Source: Lachnospiraceae bacterium UBA1818 (lineage in GTDB: Bacteria; Bacillota; Clostridia; Lachnospirales; Lachnospiraceae). From it: a stretch of 64,000 nt of DNA. Positions 36,324 through 45,501 of this stretch are shown piece after piece; position 1 is the stretch's first letter, and every line of letters starts with the position of its first letter. The translations under genes were made by a program, and so were the position numbers. The notes under the pieces were generated by a model, which was given only the letters and a program-made list of their open reading frames with translations, made no database searches and was not told the origin of the DNA. Location of the stretch: the NCBI GenBank assembly GCA_904419285.1, contig CAJFQZ010000008.1, forward strand, positions 86,253-150,252, read 5' to 3'.

Positions 36324-37556
36324 TTAATTTTCACCGTCGGTCTCTACAAACTCGATCTCTTCTTCGTCTGCGCCGTAATCTGCATCGTCGTCATAGGAGC
36401 CGTCGTACTCGTCTGCATACTCTTCTCCGTCGTCGTACTCCTCGTCGTCATAATCTCCGGTATAGCCTTCTTCACCCATCATGCCCATCTGCTCCATGTA
36501 GTTCTCCGGCAGTTCTCCAGACTCGATCGCCTGCGTCTCGCTCTTGATATCGATCTTGTATCCTGTCAGCCTTGCCGCAAGACGTGCATTCTGTCCTTCC
36601 TTGCCGATGGCGAGGGAGAGCTGATAGTCCGGCACGATCACGCTTGCGATCTTCTCCTCCGGATCCGCCATAACGGAAATGACTTTTGCCGGACTCAATG
36701 CGTTCTCGATCAGGAGCGCCGGGTTCTCATCCCAGTTTATGATGTCGATCTTCTCGCCGCGCAGCTCCTGCACGACCGCGTTGACTCTGGCGCCGTTCAT
36801 TCCCACACATGCTCCCACCGGATCCACGTTCGGGTCGTTGGACCACACAGCCATCTTCGTCCTGGAGCCGGCCTCGCGGGCAATGCTCTTGATCTCCACT
36901 GTGCCGTCCTTCACCTCAGCGACCTCAGCCTCAAACAGCCTCTTCACCAGCTCCGGATGGGTACGGGACACAAGGATCTTCGGTCCCTTCGGCGTGTTCT
37001 TCACTTCCACCACATACAGCTTGATACGCTCCGTCGGCTTGAACACCTCGCCCTTCACCTGCTCGTTCTCGGTCAGCATGGCGTCCGCCCTGCCCAGATT
37101 GATGCTGATATTCTTGCCAACATAGCGCTGTACGATACCTGTGACGATATCCTTTTCCTTCTCGAAATACTGATCAAATACGACCTTGCGCTCTTCCTCT
37201 CTGATCTTCTGCAGGATCAGATTCTTTGCGTTCTGTGTGGCGATGCGTCCGAACTCTTTGGAGTGGACCGGCACCTGAGCGATATCTCCGATGTGGAGAG
37301 AGGAATCGATCTTCTCCGCATCCTCCAGGCTGATCTCAAGCGCCGGATCCATCACTTCCTCCACGACCTCTTTTTCCGCGTAGACCGCGTAATCGCAGGT
37401 CTCTCTGTTCATGATCACCTTAATGTTCTCCGCCGTGCCGAAATGGTTCTTGCACGCACTGAGCAGAGAATTCTCTATGGCATCCATCATGACGTCTTTG
37501 CTGATGTTCTTCTCTTTCTCAAGGATTGTCAATGCTTCCATTAACTCTGTATTCAT
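36324..37556 (-). CDS. nusA: Transcription termination/antitermination protein NusA
   Basis: Binds RNA polymerase and modulates pausing and termination. The 410 residues have an N-terminal polymerase-binding domain (about 1-125), S1 (about 135-200), and two KH domains with [16 protein letters not shown] and [13 protein letters not shown]. The tail (about 355-410) is almost entirely Asp/Glu/Tyr/Gly, longer and more acidic than in B. subtilis NusA (371 residues). Confidence 0.97.
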   Translation of the reverse strand: MNTELMEALTILEKEKNISKDVMMDAIENSLLSACKNHFGTAENIKVIMNRETCDYAVYAEKEVVEEVMDPALEISLEDAEKIDSSLHIGDIAQVPVHSKEFGRIATQNAKNLILQKIREEERKVVFDQYFEKEKDIVTGIVQRYVGKNISINLGRADAMLTENEQVKGEVFKPTERIKLYVVEVKNTPKGPKILVSRTHPELVKRLFEAEVAEVKDGTVEIKSIAREAGSRTKMAVWSNDPNVDPVGACVGMNGARVNAVVQELRGEKIDIINWDENPALLIENALSPAKVISVMADPEEKIASVIVPDYQLSLAIGKEGQNARLAARLTGYKIDIKSETQAIESGELPENYMEQMGMMGEEGYTGDYDDEEYDDGEEYADEYDGSYDDDADYGADEEEIEFVETDGEN

Positions 37557-37573
37557 TTTTATTTCCTCCTATT

Positions 37574-38041
37574 TTAAAAATCCAGTGCCAGACGTATCAG
37601 GGCGATCTCACTTCTGTCAAACGTCTGCTCCGAGTCATCTTCATATGCGATCGTGACGGTCTCGTCATCATAGCGCTTCAGGATCCCTACAAACTCCTTC
37701 TGCCTGTCGACCGCGCGGTATGTGCGTATCTCCACTTCTTCCCCGATGCTTCGCGCGAAGTCCTTCTCCTTCTTCAGCGGTCTCCCGAGGCCGGGCGAAC
37801 TGACCTCGAAAACATAAGAATCTTCAATGTAGTCTTTCTCGTCAAGGATGTCGGAAAATCTCCTGCTGACTGCCTCGCAGTCGTCTACGGTGATTCCTCC
37901 GGGCTTGTCGATATATGCCCGCAGATACCATGTGCCGCCTTCCTTCACATATTCCACATCCACCAGCTCAAAACCGAGTTCCTCAACGACCGGTTCCAAG
38001 AGTTTTTCTGTCTTCTGCTCATATTCTTCTCTTCTGGACAC
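37574..38041 (-). CDS. rimP: Ribosome maturation factor RimP
   Basis: Needed for 30S maturation. The 155 residues show YEQKTEKLLEPVVEELGFEL, DDCEAVSRRFSDILD and VSSPGLGRPLKKEKDF. The start is GTG at 38041 because AAAGGAAG precedes it; the in-frame extension to 38143 runs through the parC terminator. It is the first gene of the rimP-ribF operon. Confidence 0.94.
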   Translation of the reverse strand: MSRREEYEQKTEKLLEPVVEELGFELVDVEYVKEGGTWYLRAYIDKPGGITVDDCEAVSRRFSDILDEKDYIEDSYVFEVSSPGLGRPLKKEKDFARSIGEEVEIRTYRAVDRQKEFVGILKRYDDETVTIAYEDDSEQTFDRSEIALIRLALDF

Positions 38042-38059
38042 ACTAAACTTCCTTTCCTT

Positions 38060-38065
38060 ATTATA
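38060..38065 (-). promoter_or_regulatory. Possible -10 element of the rimP operon
   Basis: A perfect TATAAT on the minus strand lies about 20 bases before the rimP GTG. No convincing -35 was found at 16-18 bases. Confidence 0.35.
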
Positions 38066-38111
38066 CTCATGTGCACAAGAAACCGCCCTGCTCTGCCCGG
38101 AGATATTTTCC

Positions 38112-38149
38112 TCTGCAACAAAGAAGAGTGAACTTTCGTTCACTCTTCT
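38112..38149 (-). terminator. Terminator after parC
   Basis: A perfect 12-bp stem (AGAAGAGTGAAC with GTTCACTCTTCT; arms 38138-38149 and 38122-38133) and a four-base loop are followed by a short U-run (TTTGTT). Confidence 0.75.
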
Positions 38150-38230
38150 GCCGGATTCCTTATGTAACTATAAAAACTCTAACACCTTTTTCCAGAGAAA
38201 TCAAGTACTTTTTCTCTGTTTTCTGTGGAT

Positions 38231-40471
38231 TTACCTTGTCTTTGTGCCCATTCCGTCGCGTTTTGCCAGCTTCAGCCGGTTCAGGGTGACTTCCTTCTCC
38301 CCGTACGGCACCTTCGTCTCCGTGCCCTCCTCGAAGAGATATGCGTTCTCCAGCTCATCCTTTTTCTGGAGCCGGATGCCCCGCACGCCCACTGCCGCCT
38401 TCTTCTTCTCCGGCACTTCCGAGGCGTGGAATCTCAGGAAATATCCGTTCTTTGTCTGAAGCACCACATTCTGGCTGTCATTGACCACCTTCACGGCCGT
38501 CAGAGAATCGCCCTCCTGCAGCTTCGTCGCTGCGATGGTGCGCTTGGACACCTGGAATTCCGTTCCGTCCACCCGCTTGATCATCCCCTGGGCTGTGGCG
38601 AAGAGAAGCTTCGCGAACCGCATCTGCTCCGCGTCGTACACGGCGATGATCTGTTCCTCGCTGCTGGAATAGTTGCTCACATTGTCGATCGGCGTTCCCT
38701 TCTCACGGAACCTTCCATAGGGAAGATCCAGGACTCTGACCTGGTGCATCCTGCCTGCATCCGTAAAGATACACAGTTTTCCTGTGTTCATGCAGTGCAC
38801 CACATACCGGCTCTCACTGTCCGCCGCCTCTTTATTTCTCTCATAGACAGACACGTCCACGGTCTTGGCATAGCCGAACCGGTCCATCAGGAAGACCACT
38901 TCCTGCTCCTCGATCTTCTTCTCCTCAAAGACCGCCTCCGCGGCATTCTCTATGGCAGTGCGGCGTTTCCTGCCGTACTCCTTCTTAAACCGGTCCAGAT
39001 TCTCTATGATCACGCCCGCCATGGAATCATAATTGTTGAGGATATCCTCATAGCGCGCAATATTCTTCAGCGTTTCCTCGTGCTCTTTTATCAGCGCCTC
39101 GATCTCCAGCCCGATCAGGCGGTACAGGCGCATCTCCAGGATCGCCGCAGCCTGACGCTCGGTGAAGCGCAGAAGGGCGGCCATTTTCTTCGAGCGCGGA
39201 GACTTGAACGTGATATTGTCCGTGACGCCGTTCACAAGACATGCCTTTGCATCCTTCACTGACTTGCTTCCCCTTAAAATCTCGATGATCAGGTCGATCA
39301 CATCGCAGGCCTTGATCAGGCCTTCCTGCACCTCGCTCTTCTCCCTCTCCTTCTCGAGCAGCGTCGTATATTTCCGCGTCGCAAGCTCAAACTGGAAGTC
39401 TACATGGTGCTCAATGATCTGCTTTAAGCTCAGTGTCTCGGGCCTTCCGTCCGCCACCGCCAGCATGTTGACTCCGAAAGTATCCTCCAGGCGGGTCTTC
39501 TTATAGAGCATGTTCTTTAAATTCTCCACATCGGCTCCCTTTTTCAGCTCCAGGACGATGCGGATCCCTTCTTTGGAGGACTGGTTTGAGATGTCCACGA
39601 TGTCCGTCGTCTTCTTCGACTCCACGAGTCCTGCCACGTCATTTAAAAACTTGCCGATGCCGGTGCCGATCATGGTGTAGGGAATCTCCGTGATAACGAG
39701 CTGTTTTTTTCCGCCCTTGAGCTCTTCCACTTCCACTCTGCCGCGGATCTTGATCTTGCCCTGCCCGGTCTCATAGATGTTCGGCAGGTCGTCCTTGTTG
39801 ACCACGATGCCGCCGGTGGGGAAGTCAGGTCCCTTGATATATTTCATCAGCTGCCTTGTACTGACCGCGCTGTTCTTCATATAGGCCTTGACCGCGTCGA
39901 TCACCTCTCCCAGGTTGTGGGTGGGGATGCTGGTCGCCATTCCGACCGCGATCCCTTCCGCCCCGTTCACCAGCAGGTTCGGGACACGCACGGGAAGCAC
40001 CAGAGGTTCTTTCTCCGTCTCGTCAAAATTGGGGCCGAAGTCAATGACGTTCTTATCCAGGTCCGCCAGGCATACCTCCTGGGTGAACTTCGTAAGCCTT
40101 GCCTCCGTGTAACGCATAGCCGCCGCCCCGTCTCCCTCGATCGAACCGAAGTTTCCGTGTCCGTCCACAAGGACCTGTCCCTTCTTAAAGTCCTGCGCCA
40201 TGACGACCAGAGCCTCATAGATGGAGCTGTCGCCGTGTGGGTGGTATTTACCCATGGTGTCTCCCACGATACGGGCGCATTTTCTGTACGGTCTGTCGCA
40301 GCGGATGCCCAGCTCATACATATCATAGAGGGTGCGCCGCTGCACAGGCTTAAGTCCGTCCCGCACATCCGGCAGCGCTCTGGCAATGATCACGCTCATG
40401 GCGTAATCTATATATGATTTCTTCATCAGATCCGAATACTCGGTCCGGATGATCTGTGATTCACTGTCCAT
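38231..40471 (-). CDS. parC: Type II topoisomerase subunit A (ParC-like)
   Basis: DNA cleavage-religation subunit. The 746 residues have [14 protein letters not shown], the [15 protein letters not shown] region (quinolone-determining segment), and the active tyrosine in [13 protein letters not shown] near 120. The C-terminal beta-pinwheel lacks the canonical GyrA box QRRGGKG and shows only REKGTP, and the protein is shorter than GyrA, which favours topoisomerase IV ParC. ATG 40471 has AAGGAG seven bases upstream. It pairs with the upstream parE-like gene, 97 bases away. A second gyrase cannot be excluded. Confidence 0.8.
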   Translation of the reverse strand: MDSESQIIRTEYSDLMKKSYIDYAMSVIIARALPDVRDGLKPVQRRTLYDMYELGIRCDRPYRKCARIVGDTMGKYHPHGDSSIYEALVVMAQDFKKGQVLVDGHGNFGSIEGDGAAAMRYTEARLTKFTQEVCLADLDKNVIDFGPNFDETEKEPLVLPVRVPNLLVNGAEGIAVGMATSIPTHNLGEVIDAVKAYMKNSAVSTRQLMKYIKGPDFPTGGIVVNKDDLPNIYETGQGKIKIRGRVEVEELKGGKKQLVITEIPYTMIGTGIGKFLNDVAGLVESKKTTDIVDISNQSSKEGIRIVLELKKGADVENLKNMLYKKTRLEDTFGVNMLAVADGRPETLSLKQIIEHHVDFQFELATRKYTTLLEKEREKSEVQEGLIKACDVIDLIIEILRGSKSVKDAKACLVNGVTDNITFKSPRSKKMAALLRFTERQAAAILEMRLYRLIGLEIEALIKEHEETLKNIARYEDILNNYDSMAGVIIENLDRFKKEYGRKRRTAIENAAEAVFEEKKIEEQEVVFLMDRFGYAKTVDVSVYERNKEAADSESRYVVHCMNTGKLCIFTDAGRMHQVRVLDLPYGRFREKGTPIDNVSNYSSSEEQIIAVYDAEQMRFAKLLFATAQGMIKRVDGTEFQVSKRTIAATKLQEGDSLTAVKVVNDSQNVVLQTKNGYFLRFHASEVPEKKKAAVGVRGIRLQKKDELENAYLFEEGTETKVPYGEKEVTLNRLKLAKRDGMGTKTR

Positions 40472-40568
40472 TCTCATTCTCCTTCTCTTACAGGCCTTTC
40501 CGCCGCAGTCGCAGCGAAAGCCTGCCCTCATCCCATGTTACTGTCCACACCGGGATCCCGTCTCTGCA

Positions 40569-42491
40569 TCAGATATCCAGCTCCGCCTCTGTGGCATTCT
40601 CATAGATAAATGCCCTCCGCGGCGGGACCTCCGTGCCCATCAGCATCTCTGTGACGCTGGACGCCATCCTGGCATCCTCGATCTCCACAAGCTTAAGAAG
40701 CCTTCGCTCCGGATCAAGGGTCGTCTCCCAGAGCTGCTCCGCATCCATCTCACCGAGACCTTTGTACCGCTGGAGGGTAAATGGCCCGCTGTGGGTCTTC
40801 CGGTATTTCTCCAGCGCCTTGTCATCGTAGAGGTACTCTTCCTTTCCGTTCTTCGGCATCGCCTTGTAGAGTGGCGGCATGGCGATATAGACATGCCCCT
40901 CGTAGATCAGCTCCGGCATAAACCGGTAGAACAAAGTGAGCAGAAGCGTGGAAATATGGGCACCGTCCACATCCGCATCCGCCATGATGATGATCTTGTC
41001 ATAGCGGAGCTTCGTAATGTCGAAGTCGTTGCCGTACCCTTCGGAAAATCCGCACCCGAAGGCATTGATCATGGTCTTGATCTCCGCGTTGGCGAGGATC
41101 TTGTCAATGCTCGCCTTCTCCACGTTCAGGATCTTTCCGCGGATCGGGAGGATCGCCTGGAAGTTTCTGTCTCTCGCCGTCTTCGCGGAGCCCCCCGCGG
41201 AATCTCCCTCCACGATAAAAATCTCACACTTCTTCGGATCCCTGCTCTCGCAGTTGGCAAGCTTGCCGTTGCTGTCGAAGGAGTATTTCTGCTTCGTCAG
41301 AAGATTGGTCTTCGCCTTCTCCTCCGTCTTGCGGATCTTCGCCGCCTTCTCCGCGCTGGAAAGGACGGTCTTAAGCACCTCCAGGTTGCGGTCAAAGTAT
41401 CGGACGATCTCATCTCCCGTCACCTTGCTGACCGCCTTGGCCGCGTCCGGGTTATCCAGCTTCGTCTTCGTCTGTCCCTCAAATCTCGGATCCGGATGCT
41501 TGATCGAGATGATCGCGGTCATGCCGTTCCGGATATCCGCGCCGGTGAAGTTGGGATCCTTGTCCTTCAGGATTCCCAGCTCCCTCGCGTACTGGTTCAT
41601 CACCGTGGTAAATGTGGTCTTAAATCCGGTCAGATGGGTGCCCCCTTCTGCATTATAGATATTGTTGCAGAATCCGAGCACATTCTCATGAAACTCGTTC
41701 ACGTACTGAATCGCAGCCTCCACCTCGATTCCATCCGCCTCGCCCTTGAAATAGACCGGCTCATGGAGCGCCTCCTTCTTCTGGTTCAGCTCCCGGATAA
41801 ATCCGATGATGCCCTCCGGCTCGTGATACACAATATGCTCCGGTGTGTCCAGCCGCTTGTCGTCAAAGATGATCGTCAGCTCCGGATTCAGATACGCAGT
41901 CTCATGGAGACGGCTCTTTACTTCATCCGCCCGGAAACGGGTCTTCTCAAAGATCGTGTCGTCGGGCAGGAAGTTCACCGTCGTGCCTGTCTTCCGCGTC
42001 TTCCCGATCTTCGGGAGCAGCCCGTCTTCCAGCTCGATGACAGGGATCCCTCTCTCATACCGGTCATGGTGGATGTAGCCGTCCCTGCTGATCTTCACGT
42101 CCATATACGCAGAGAGGGCGTTCACGACCGAGGAGCCCACTCCGTGGAGTCCGCCGCTGGTCTTGTACGCAGAATCATCGAACTTTCCTCCGGCATGAAG
42201 GGTCGTGTACACAAGCCGCGCAGCCGACACTCCCTTCTGATGCATGTCCACCGGGACTCCGCGCCCGTTGTCCGAGACCGTTGCGGAGCCGTCCTTCTCC
42301 AGCGTGACATGGATCTCCGTGCAGAATCCCGCCAGATGCTCGTCCACGGAATTGTCCACAATCTCATAGATCAGGTGGTTCAGTCCCTTTGTGGAGACGC
42401 TTCCGATATACATTCCCGGTCTCTTGCGGACTGCCTCCAGCCCTTCGAGTACCGCGATACTCCCTGCATCGTATGTATTCTTACCTGCCAT
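40569..42491 (-). CDS. parE: Type II topoisomerase subunit B (ParE-like)
   Basis: ATPase subunit. The 640 residues carry GHKL motifs (EIVDNSVDEH, DNGRGVPVDMH, GGLHGVGSSVVNALS), the TOPRIM domain (VEGDSAGGSA; DADVDGAHI) and the C-terminal QRYKGLGEMDAEQLWETT. Co-transcription with a subunit A lacking the GyrA box supports ParE, though GyrB and ParE are hard to tell apart by eye. The leader has a GC-rich hairpin just before the ribosome-binding site. Confidence 0.8.
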   Translation of the reverse strand: MAGKNTYDAGSIAVLEGLEAVRKRPGMYIGSVSTKGLNHLIYEIVDNSVDEHLAGFCTEIHVTLEKDGSATVSDNGRGVPVDMHQKGVSAARLVYTTLHAGGKFDDSAYKTSGGLHGVGSSVVNALSAYMDVKISRDGYIHHDRYERGIPVIELEDGLLPKIGKTRKTGTTVNFLPDDTIFEKTRFRADEVKSRLHETAYLNPELTIIFDDKRLDTPEHIVYHEPEGIIGFIRELNQKKEALHEPVYFKGEADGIEVEAAIQYVNEFHENVLGFCNNIYNAEGGTHLTGFKTTFTTVMNQYARELGILKDKDPNFTGADIRNGMTAIISIKHPDPRFEGQTKTKLDNPDAAKAVSKVTGDEIVRYFDRNLEVLKTVLSSAEKAAKIRKTEEKAKTNLLTKQKYSFDSNGKLANCESRDPKKCEIFIVEGDSAGGSAKTARDRNFQAILPIRGKILNVEKASIDKILANAEIKTMINAFGCGFSEGYGNDFDITKLRYDKIIIMADADVDGAHISTLLLTLFYRFMPELIYEGHVYIAMPPLYKAMPKNGKEEYLYDDKALEKYRKTHSGPFTLQRYKGLGEMDAEQLWETTLDPERRLLKLVEIEDARMASSVTEMLMGTEVPPRRAFIYENATEAELDI

Positions 42492-42513
42492 TTACATTCT
42501 CCTTCTTTCTGCC

Positions 42514-42544
42514 GCGGCGGCGGGAAATCTCTTCCTGCCGCCGC
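42514..42544 (-). promoter_or_regulatory. GC-rich hairpin in the parE leader
   Basis: Arms 42532-42544 and 42514-42526 pair over 13 bases (eight consecutive G/C pairs, one G-U). It ends about eight bases before AAGGAGA. No U-run follows, so it is unlikely to be a terminator. Confidence 0.6.
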
Positions 42545-42600
42545 TTTACAGTATCGTTCTTCTCCTTGTCCTGCCCGAAGTGCAGAACACGCCATTACAT

Positions 42601-42629
42601 ACTATATCACCAGTTTTTGCGGTTTTCAA
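42601..42629 (-). promoter_or_regulatory. Sigma-A-type promoter of parE-parC
   Basis: Minus strand TTGAAA (42624-42629), 17 bases, TATAGT (42601-42606). The leader is about 105 bases. Confidence 0.7.
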
Positions 42630-42642
42630 CTGAAAAAAGGCA

Positions 42643-43839
42643 TCATCCCTCCCCCAGTATCACACTGCAGAGCGTATCCGCCAGCACTTCCATCGCGTTC
42701 ATCATCTCTTCCACCGTATTGGTCTGAGCCCCCGCTTCGACAAGCAGCGACTTGGGTAGAAGATGGAGGTTATAGCGGTATGCCCTCAGATAGATATGCC
42801 GCACGAACCCCGGATATTGGCTCTCGGAGGCAAGCTGCATCTGGAGGGAAAAGGCAAGGTTATCCTGTATGTACGGGTTGTAGAGATAATCAATGTCCCC
42901 GTTCGTCCTTGAGCGGCTCAGGCCGTTAAAATACATGATCTTCGCGGTGGGCTTCCCGTTGATCTCCGTCACCAGATGGGTTCCCTCCGCCACCCCGTCC
43001 CGGTGCAGGTCAATGGCCACCTCTATGGTAGGATTCGCCTCGATGACCGGGCGGACCGACGCCTCGGCGTTCTCATATGCGTTGCTCCGGTCAAGCTTTC
43101 CGTTGATGATATCGTACACTCCGGTGTCATGGATCGTCTCAACGCCCCGCTCGTTGAGCAGCCGGGTCAGATACTCCCCCACTCCCACAATACTCGTCGC
43201 CGGGTCCCCCGGCGTGGAGTCTGCAAATTCTTCCTGCGAATGGGTATGGAAGATCAGGATCTTCGGTCCCCCTGTCGTATTGTCGATCTTCATGCTGCGC
43301 CCCAGAAGATCATCCGCATTGAGCTGGTCGGGACCGATCATAGTGGAACTGTCTACCGTGTAGAAATTACTGAGCAGATAATCAAAATCCCGGAGCTTCT
43401 CAATAGACATATCGACTGTGGGAGTTACTTCCGTCGCCGCAGCTGCGGAGTCGTCCGGCTCTCCCACCAGATTTCCGTTTTCATCCACCGCGTTTTCATC
43501 GTTTGCCTGACTCTCCAGAATCTTCGCGATCGTCTCTTCGTCTTCGATGGATGATTCATAAGGGATATGATCCTCGATATAGCTTACCAGGGGCATCCAG
43601 GCAAGGGCCTTTTCCCGGATCCATGTCCCGATATCCGCGGACGGATCCCGGTCCAGCCAGGCAAGCCCCGGCATGTACATCTCTTCCGCGCTTTTTAGGA
43701 TTTTCTGCTGAACGGCATAGTTCCACTCATCCGCGAATCCCCGGATCCCCAGATACAGAAGCACGCCGGACAGGAATACAGCAGCCGCTGCCATCCCTGC
43801 CCGTCCTGCCCAGTCTCTTTTCAGTCTGTTCATGATCAT
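42643..43839 (-). CDS. spoIIP: Stage II sporulation protein P
   Basis: Peptidoglycan hydrolase (amidase/endopeptidase) of the DMP complex that drives engulfment. The 398 residues have an N-terminal transmembrane helix (about 15-36), a linker, and the SpoIIP domain with ILIFHTHSQEEF, AIDLHRDG and the C-terminal LPKSLLVEAGAQTNTVEE. Start uncertain: ATG 43839 with GGAAGG is preferred; ATG 43920, four bases after GGGAGGTGAG, would add 27 residues. It follows gpr as in Bacillus. Confidence 0.93.
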   Translation of the reverse strand: MIMNRLKRDWAGRAGMAAAAVFLSGVLLYLGIRGFADEWNYAVQQKILKSAEEMYMPGLAWLDRDPSADIGTWIREKALAWMPLVSYIEDHIPYESSIEDEETIAKILESQANDENAVDENGNLVGEPDDSAAAATEVTPTVDMSIEKLRDFDYLLSNFYTVDSSTMIGPDQLNADDLLGRSMKIDNTTGGPKILIFHTHSQEEFADSTPGDPATSIVGVGEYLTRLLNERGVETIHDTGVYDIINGKLDRSNAYENAEASVRPVIEANPTIEVAIDLHRDGVAEGTHLVTEINGKPTAKIMYFNGLSRSRTNGDIDYLYNPYIQDNLAFSLQMQLASESQYPGFVRHIYLRAYRYNLHLLPKSLLVEAGAQTNTVEEMMNAMEVLADTLCSVILGEG

Positions 43840-43921
43840 GGCAGCATTTCCTTCCGTATATTCTTCTGAATGTTCTTCTGAAATTCTATGCCGCCGCCCG
43901 GGCTGATATGCCAAATGCATC

Positions 43922-44902
43922 TCACCTCCCGCTGCGGCTGACGAACAGCATATTGAGTGCCTCAGAGATAGTGTGGCTGATGTGATGCACCATCTCGTCC
44001 ACATCCTTCGGGGTGACGAACATTCCGTTGAGGTGGGGCGAGATCAGTTCCTTAACAAATTCATATTTTTCCCCCGCATTATAAGAGCGGAGAACTTCCC
44101 CGACTCCTTTCAGCGACTCTGAACTTTCCAGCGCCCGGATAAAGTTCTCCATCGTGTCGTTGACGATCGTCGCCGCATCCACCACAGTGGGGACTCCGAT
44201 CCCGATCACCGGCACGCCCAGAGACTCCTCCGTCATCCCGCACCGGTGATTTCCCACCCCCGAGCCGGGATGGATACCTGTGTCCGCGATCTGCACCGTA
44301 CGGTTGAGCCGCTTGCTGTTCCGCGCCGCCAGCGCGTCCACTGCGATCACCAGATCCGGATGAGTCTCGTTTACGATCCCACGGACGATCTCCGCAGACT
44401 CCATTCCTGTCTGTCCTGTCACGCCGGGCACGACCGCGCTGATCAGATTCGCATGCTCCATCCCCATGGCGTATTTTCCATATTCCTTCACAATATGTCT
44501 CGTGACACACAGATGATCCACAACATAAGGGCCGAGCGCATCCGGAGTCACCTCTCTGTTTCCAAGTCCGACAATGAGGACAGACAGGTCTTCTCCTCCG
44601 CATCGGTCATTCTTCTCGATCAGTTCCCGAAGATGCCGGCACAGTTCTCCGGCGATCTCCATATGTTCCTCATCATCGGGGACAGCGAGATTCGGCGTCT
44701 CCAGCGTCAGATAGGTGCCGACAGGCTTTCCCATCGCCTTCGCCCCGTTCTCTGTCTCGATCTGCACCCTTGTCACCCGGATCTCCCTCTCTTCATCATA
44801 GTCCTCTTCCAGGACCACCCCGGGGATCTCCACATTGTCCGACTCAAATCGTTCTTTTTCCTCTAACGCCAGATCCGTTCTCACACTATAATTTTTTACC
44901 AT
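43922..44902 (-). CDS. gpr: Germination protease GPR
   Basis: Degrades small acid-soluble spore proteins at germination; made as a zymogen. The 326 residues include the autoprocessing region VRTDLALEE near 7-15, GLGNREVTPDALGP, and DALAARNSKRLNRTVQI-type motif (DALAARNSKRLNR). It is the first gene of gpr-spoIIP. No clear forespore promoter was identified upstream. Confidence 0.95.
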   Translation of the reverse strand: MVKNYSVRTDLALEEKERFESDNVEIPGVVLEEDYDEEREIRVTRVQIETENGAKAMGKPVGTYLTLETPNLAVPDDEEHMEIAGELCRHLRELIEKNDRCGGEDLSVLIVGLGNREVTPDALGPYVVDHLCVTRHIVKEYGKYAMGMEHANLISAVVPGVTGQTGMESAEIVRGIVNETHPDLVIAVDALAARNSKRLNRTVQIADTGIHPGSGVGNHRCGMTEESLGVPVIGIGVPTVVDAATIVNDTMENFIRALESSESLKGVGEVLRSYNAGEKYEFVKELISPHLNGMFVTPKDVDEMVHHISHTISEALNMLFVSRSGR

Positions 44903-45024
44903 GTCTCACCCTCGCTTTTCACTCTTTACTGCGGCTGCTGCAGTTCACGCCTGACCGCCGCCCTGTATGCGCACTCGCTACGCTGCTGTGGTTACAGTTT
45001 TTGCATTATTTCTCAAAATATGTA

Positions 45025-45053
45025 TTGACAACCATTTCTACTTGGAATAAAAT
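45025..45053 (+). promoter_or_regulatory. Sigma-A promoter of rpsT
   Basis: Perfect TTGACA (45025-45030), 17 bases, TAAAAT (45048-45053) on the plus strand. Confidence 0.8.
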
Positions 45054-45067
45054 GAATGAGTATGTTC

Positions 45068-45096
45068 CGGCAGAGCGTCCGTGTCCGAATCTGCCG
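45068..45096 (+). promoter_or_regulatory. Leader hairpin of rpsT
   Basis: CGGCAGA (45068-45074) pairs with TCTGCCG (45090-45096) around a 15-base loop, a few bases after the predicted transcript start. Flanking AATGAATG/CATTCATT could extend it, but the first copy overlaps the -10 element and is probably not transcribed. Confidence 0.55.
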
Positions 45097-45148
45097 CTGT
45101 ACATTCATTCACATTTGAAATTTCATATTATATTTGGAGGTGTACAAG

Positions 45149-45412
45149 TTGGCTAATATTAAGTCTGCTAAGAAGAGAATTTTAGTAAACGAGACAAAGG
45201 CTGCAAGAAACAAAGCAATCAAGTCTAAAGTAAAGACTGCTGTAAAGAAAGTTGAGGCTGCTGTTGCTCAGAAAGATACTGAGGCTGCTAAGACTGCGCT
45301 TCACACAGCGATCGTTGAGATCTCTAAGGCAGGAAGCAAGGGTGTTTATCACAAGAACACTGTTTCCAGAAAGATCGCTCGTTTAACAAAAGCTGTAGAT
45401 TCACTTGCTTAA
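45149..45412 (+). CDS. rpsT: 30S ribosomal protein S20
   Basis: 16S rRNA-binding protein of the 30S body. The 87 residues start MANIKSAKKRILVNETKAARN, are Lys/Ala-rich and fully helical, and end RKIARLTKAVDSLA. The start is TTG at 45149, eight bases after GGAGG; no ATG fits. E. coli rpsT also starts with UUG and is autoregulated. It is the only housekeeping gene here on the plus strand. Confidence 0.97.
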   Translation: MANIKSAKKRILVNETKAARNKAIKSKVKTAVKKVEAAVAQKDTEAAKTALHTAIVEISKAGSKGVYHKNTVSRKIARLTKAVDSLA

Positions 45413-45433
45413 TTTGAGTATATAGACAAAATC

Positions 45434-45469
45434 AAGGCGTCCGCTGCCGTCAGGCGGACGCCTTTTTTC
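45434..45469 (+). terminator. Terminator of rpsT
   Basis: Perfect 11-bp stem AAGGCGTCCGC/GCGGACGCCTT (45434-45444 and 45454-45464) with a nine-base loop and TTTTTT. It may also stop the convergent MATE gene. Confidence 0.92.
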
Positions 45470-45501
45470 TATGCTTTTTTCATGAATTGTTTTTCATTGC
45501 C

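Noticed and set aside
38231-42491. gyrB-gyrA
   Set aside because: Subunit A lacks the GyrA box and is short, which favours parE-parC. Gyrase remains possible, as noted in the entries.
44903-45024. Forespore (sigma-F/G) promoter for gpr
   Set aside because: GCATA occurs upstream, but no matching -10 at the right distance was found.
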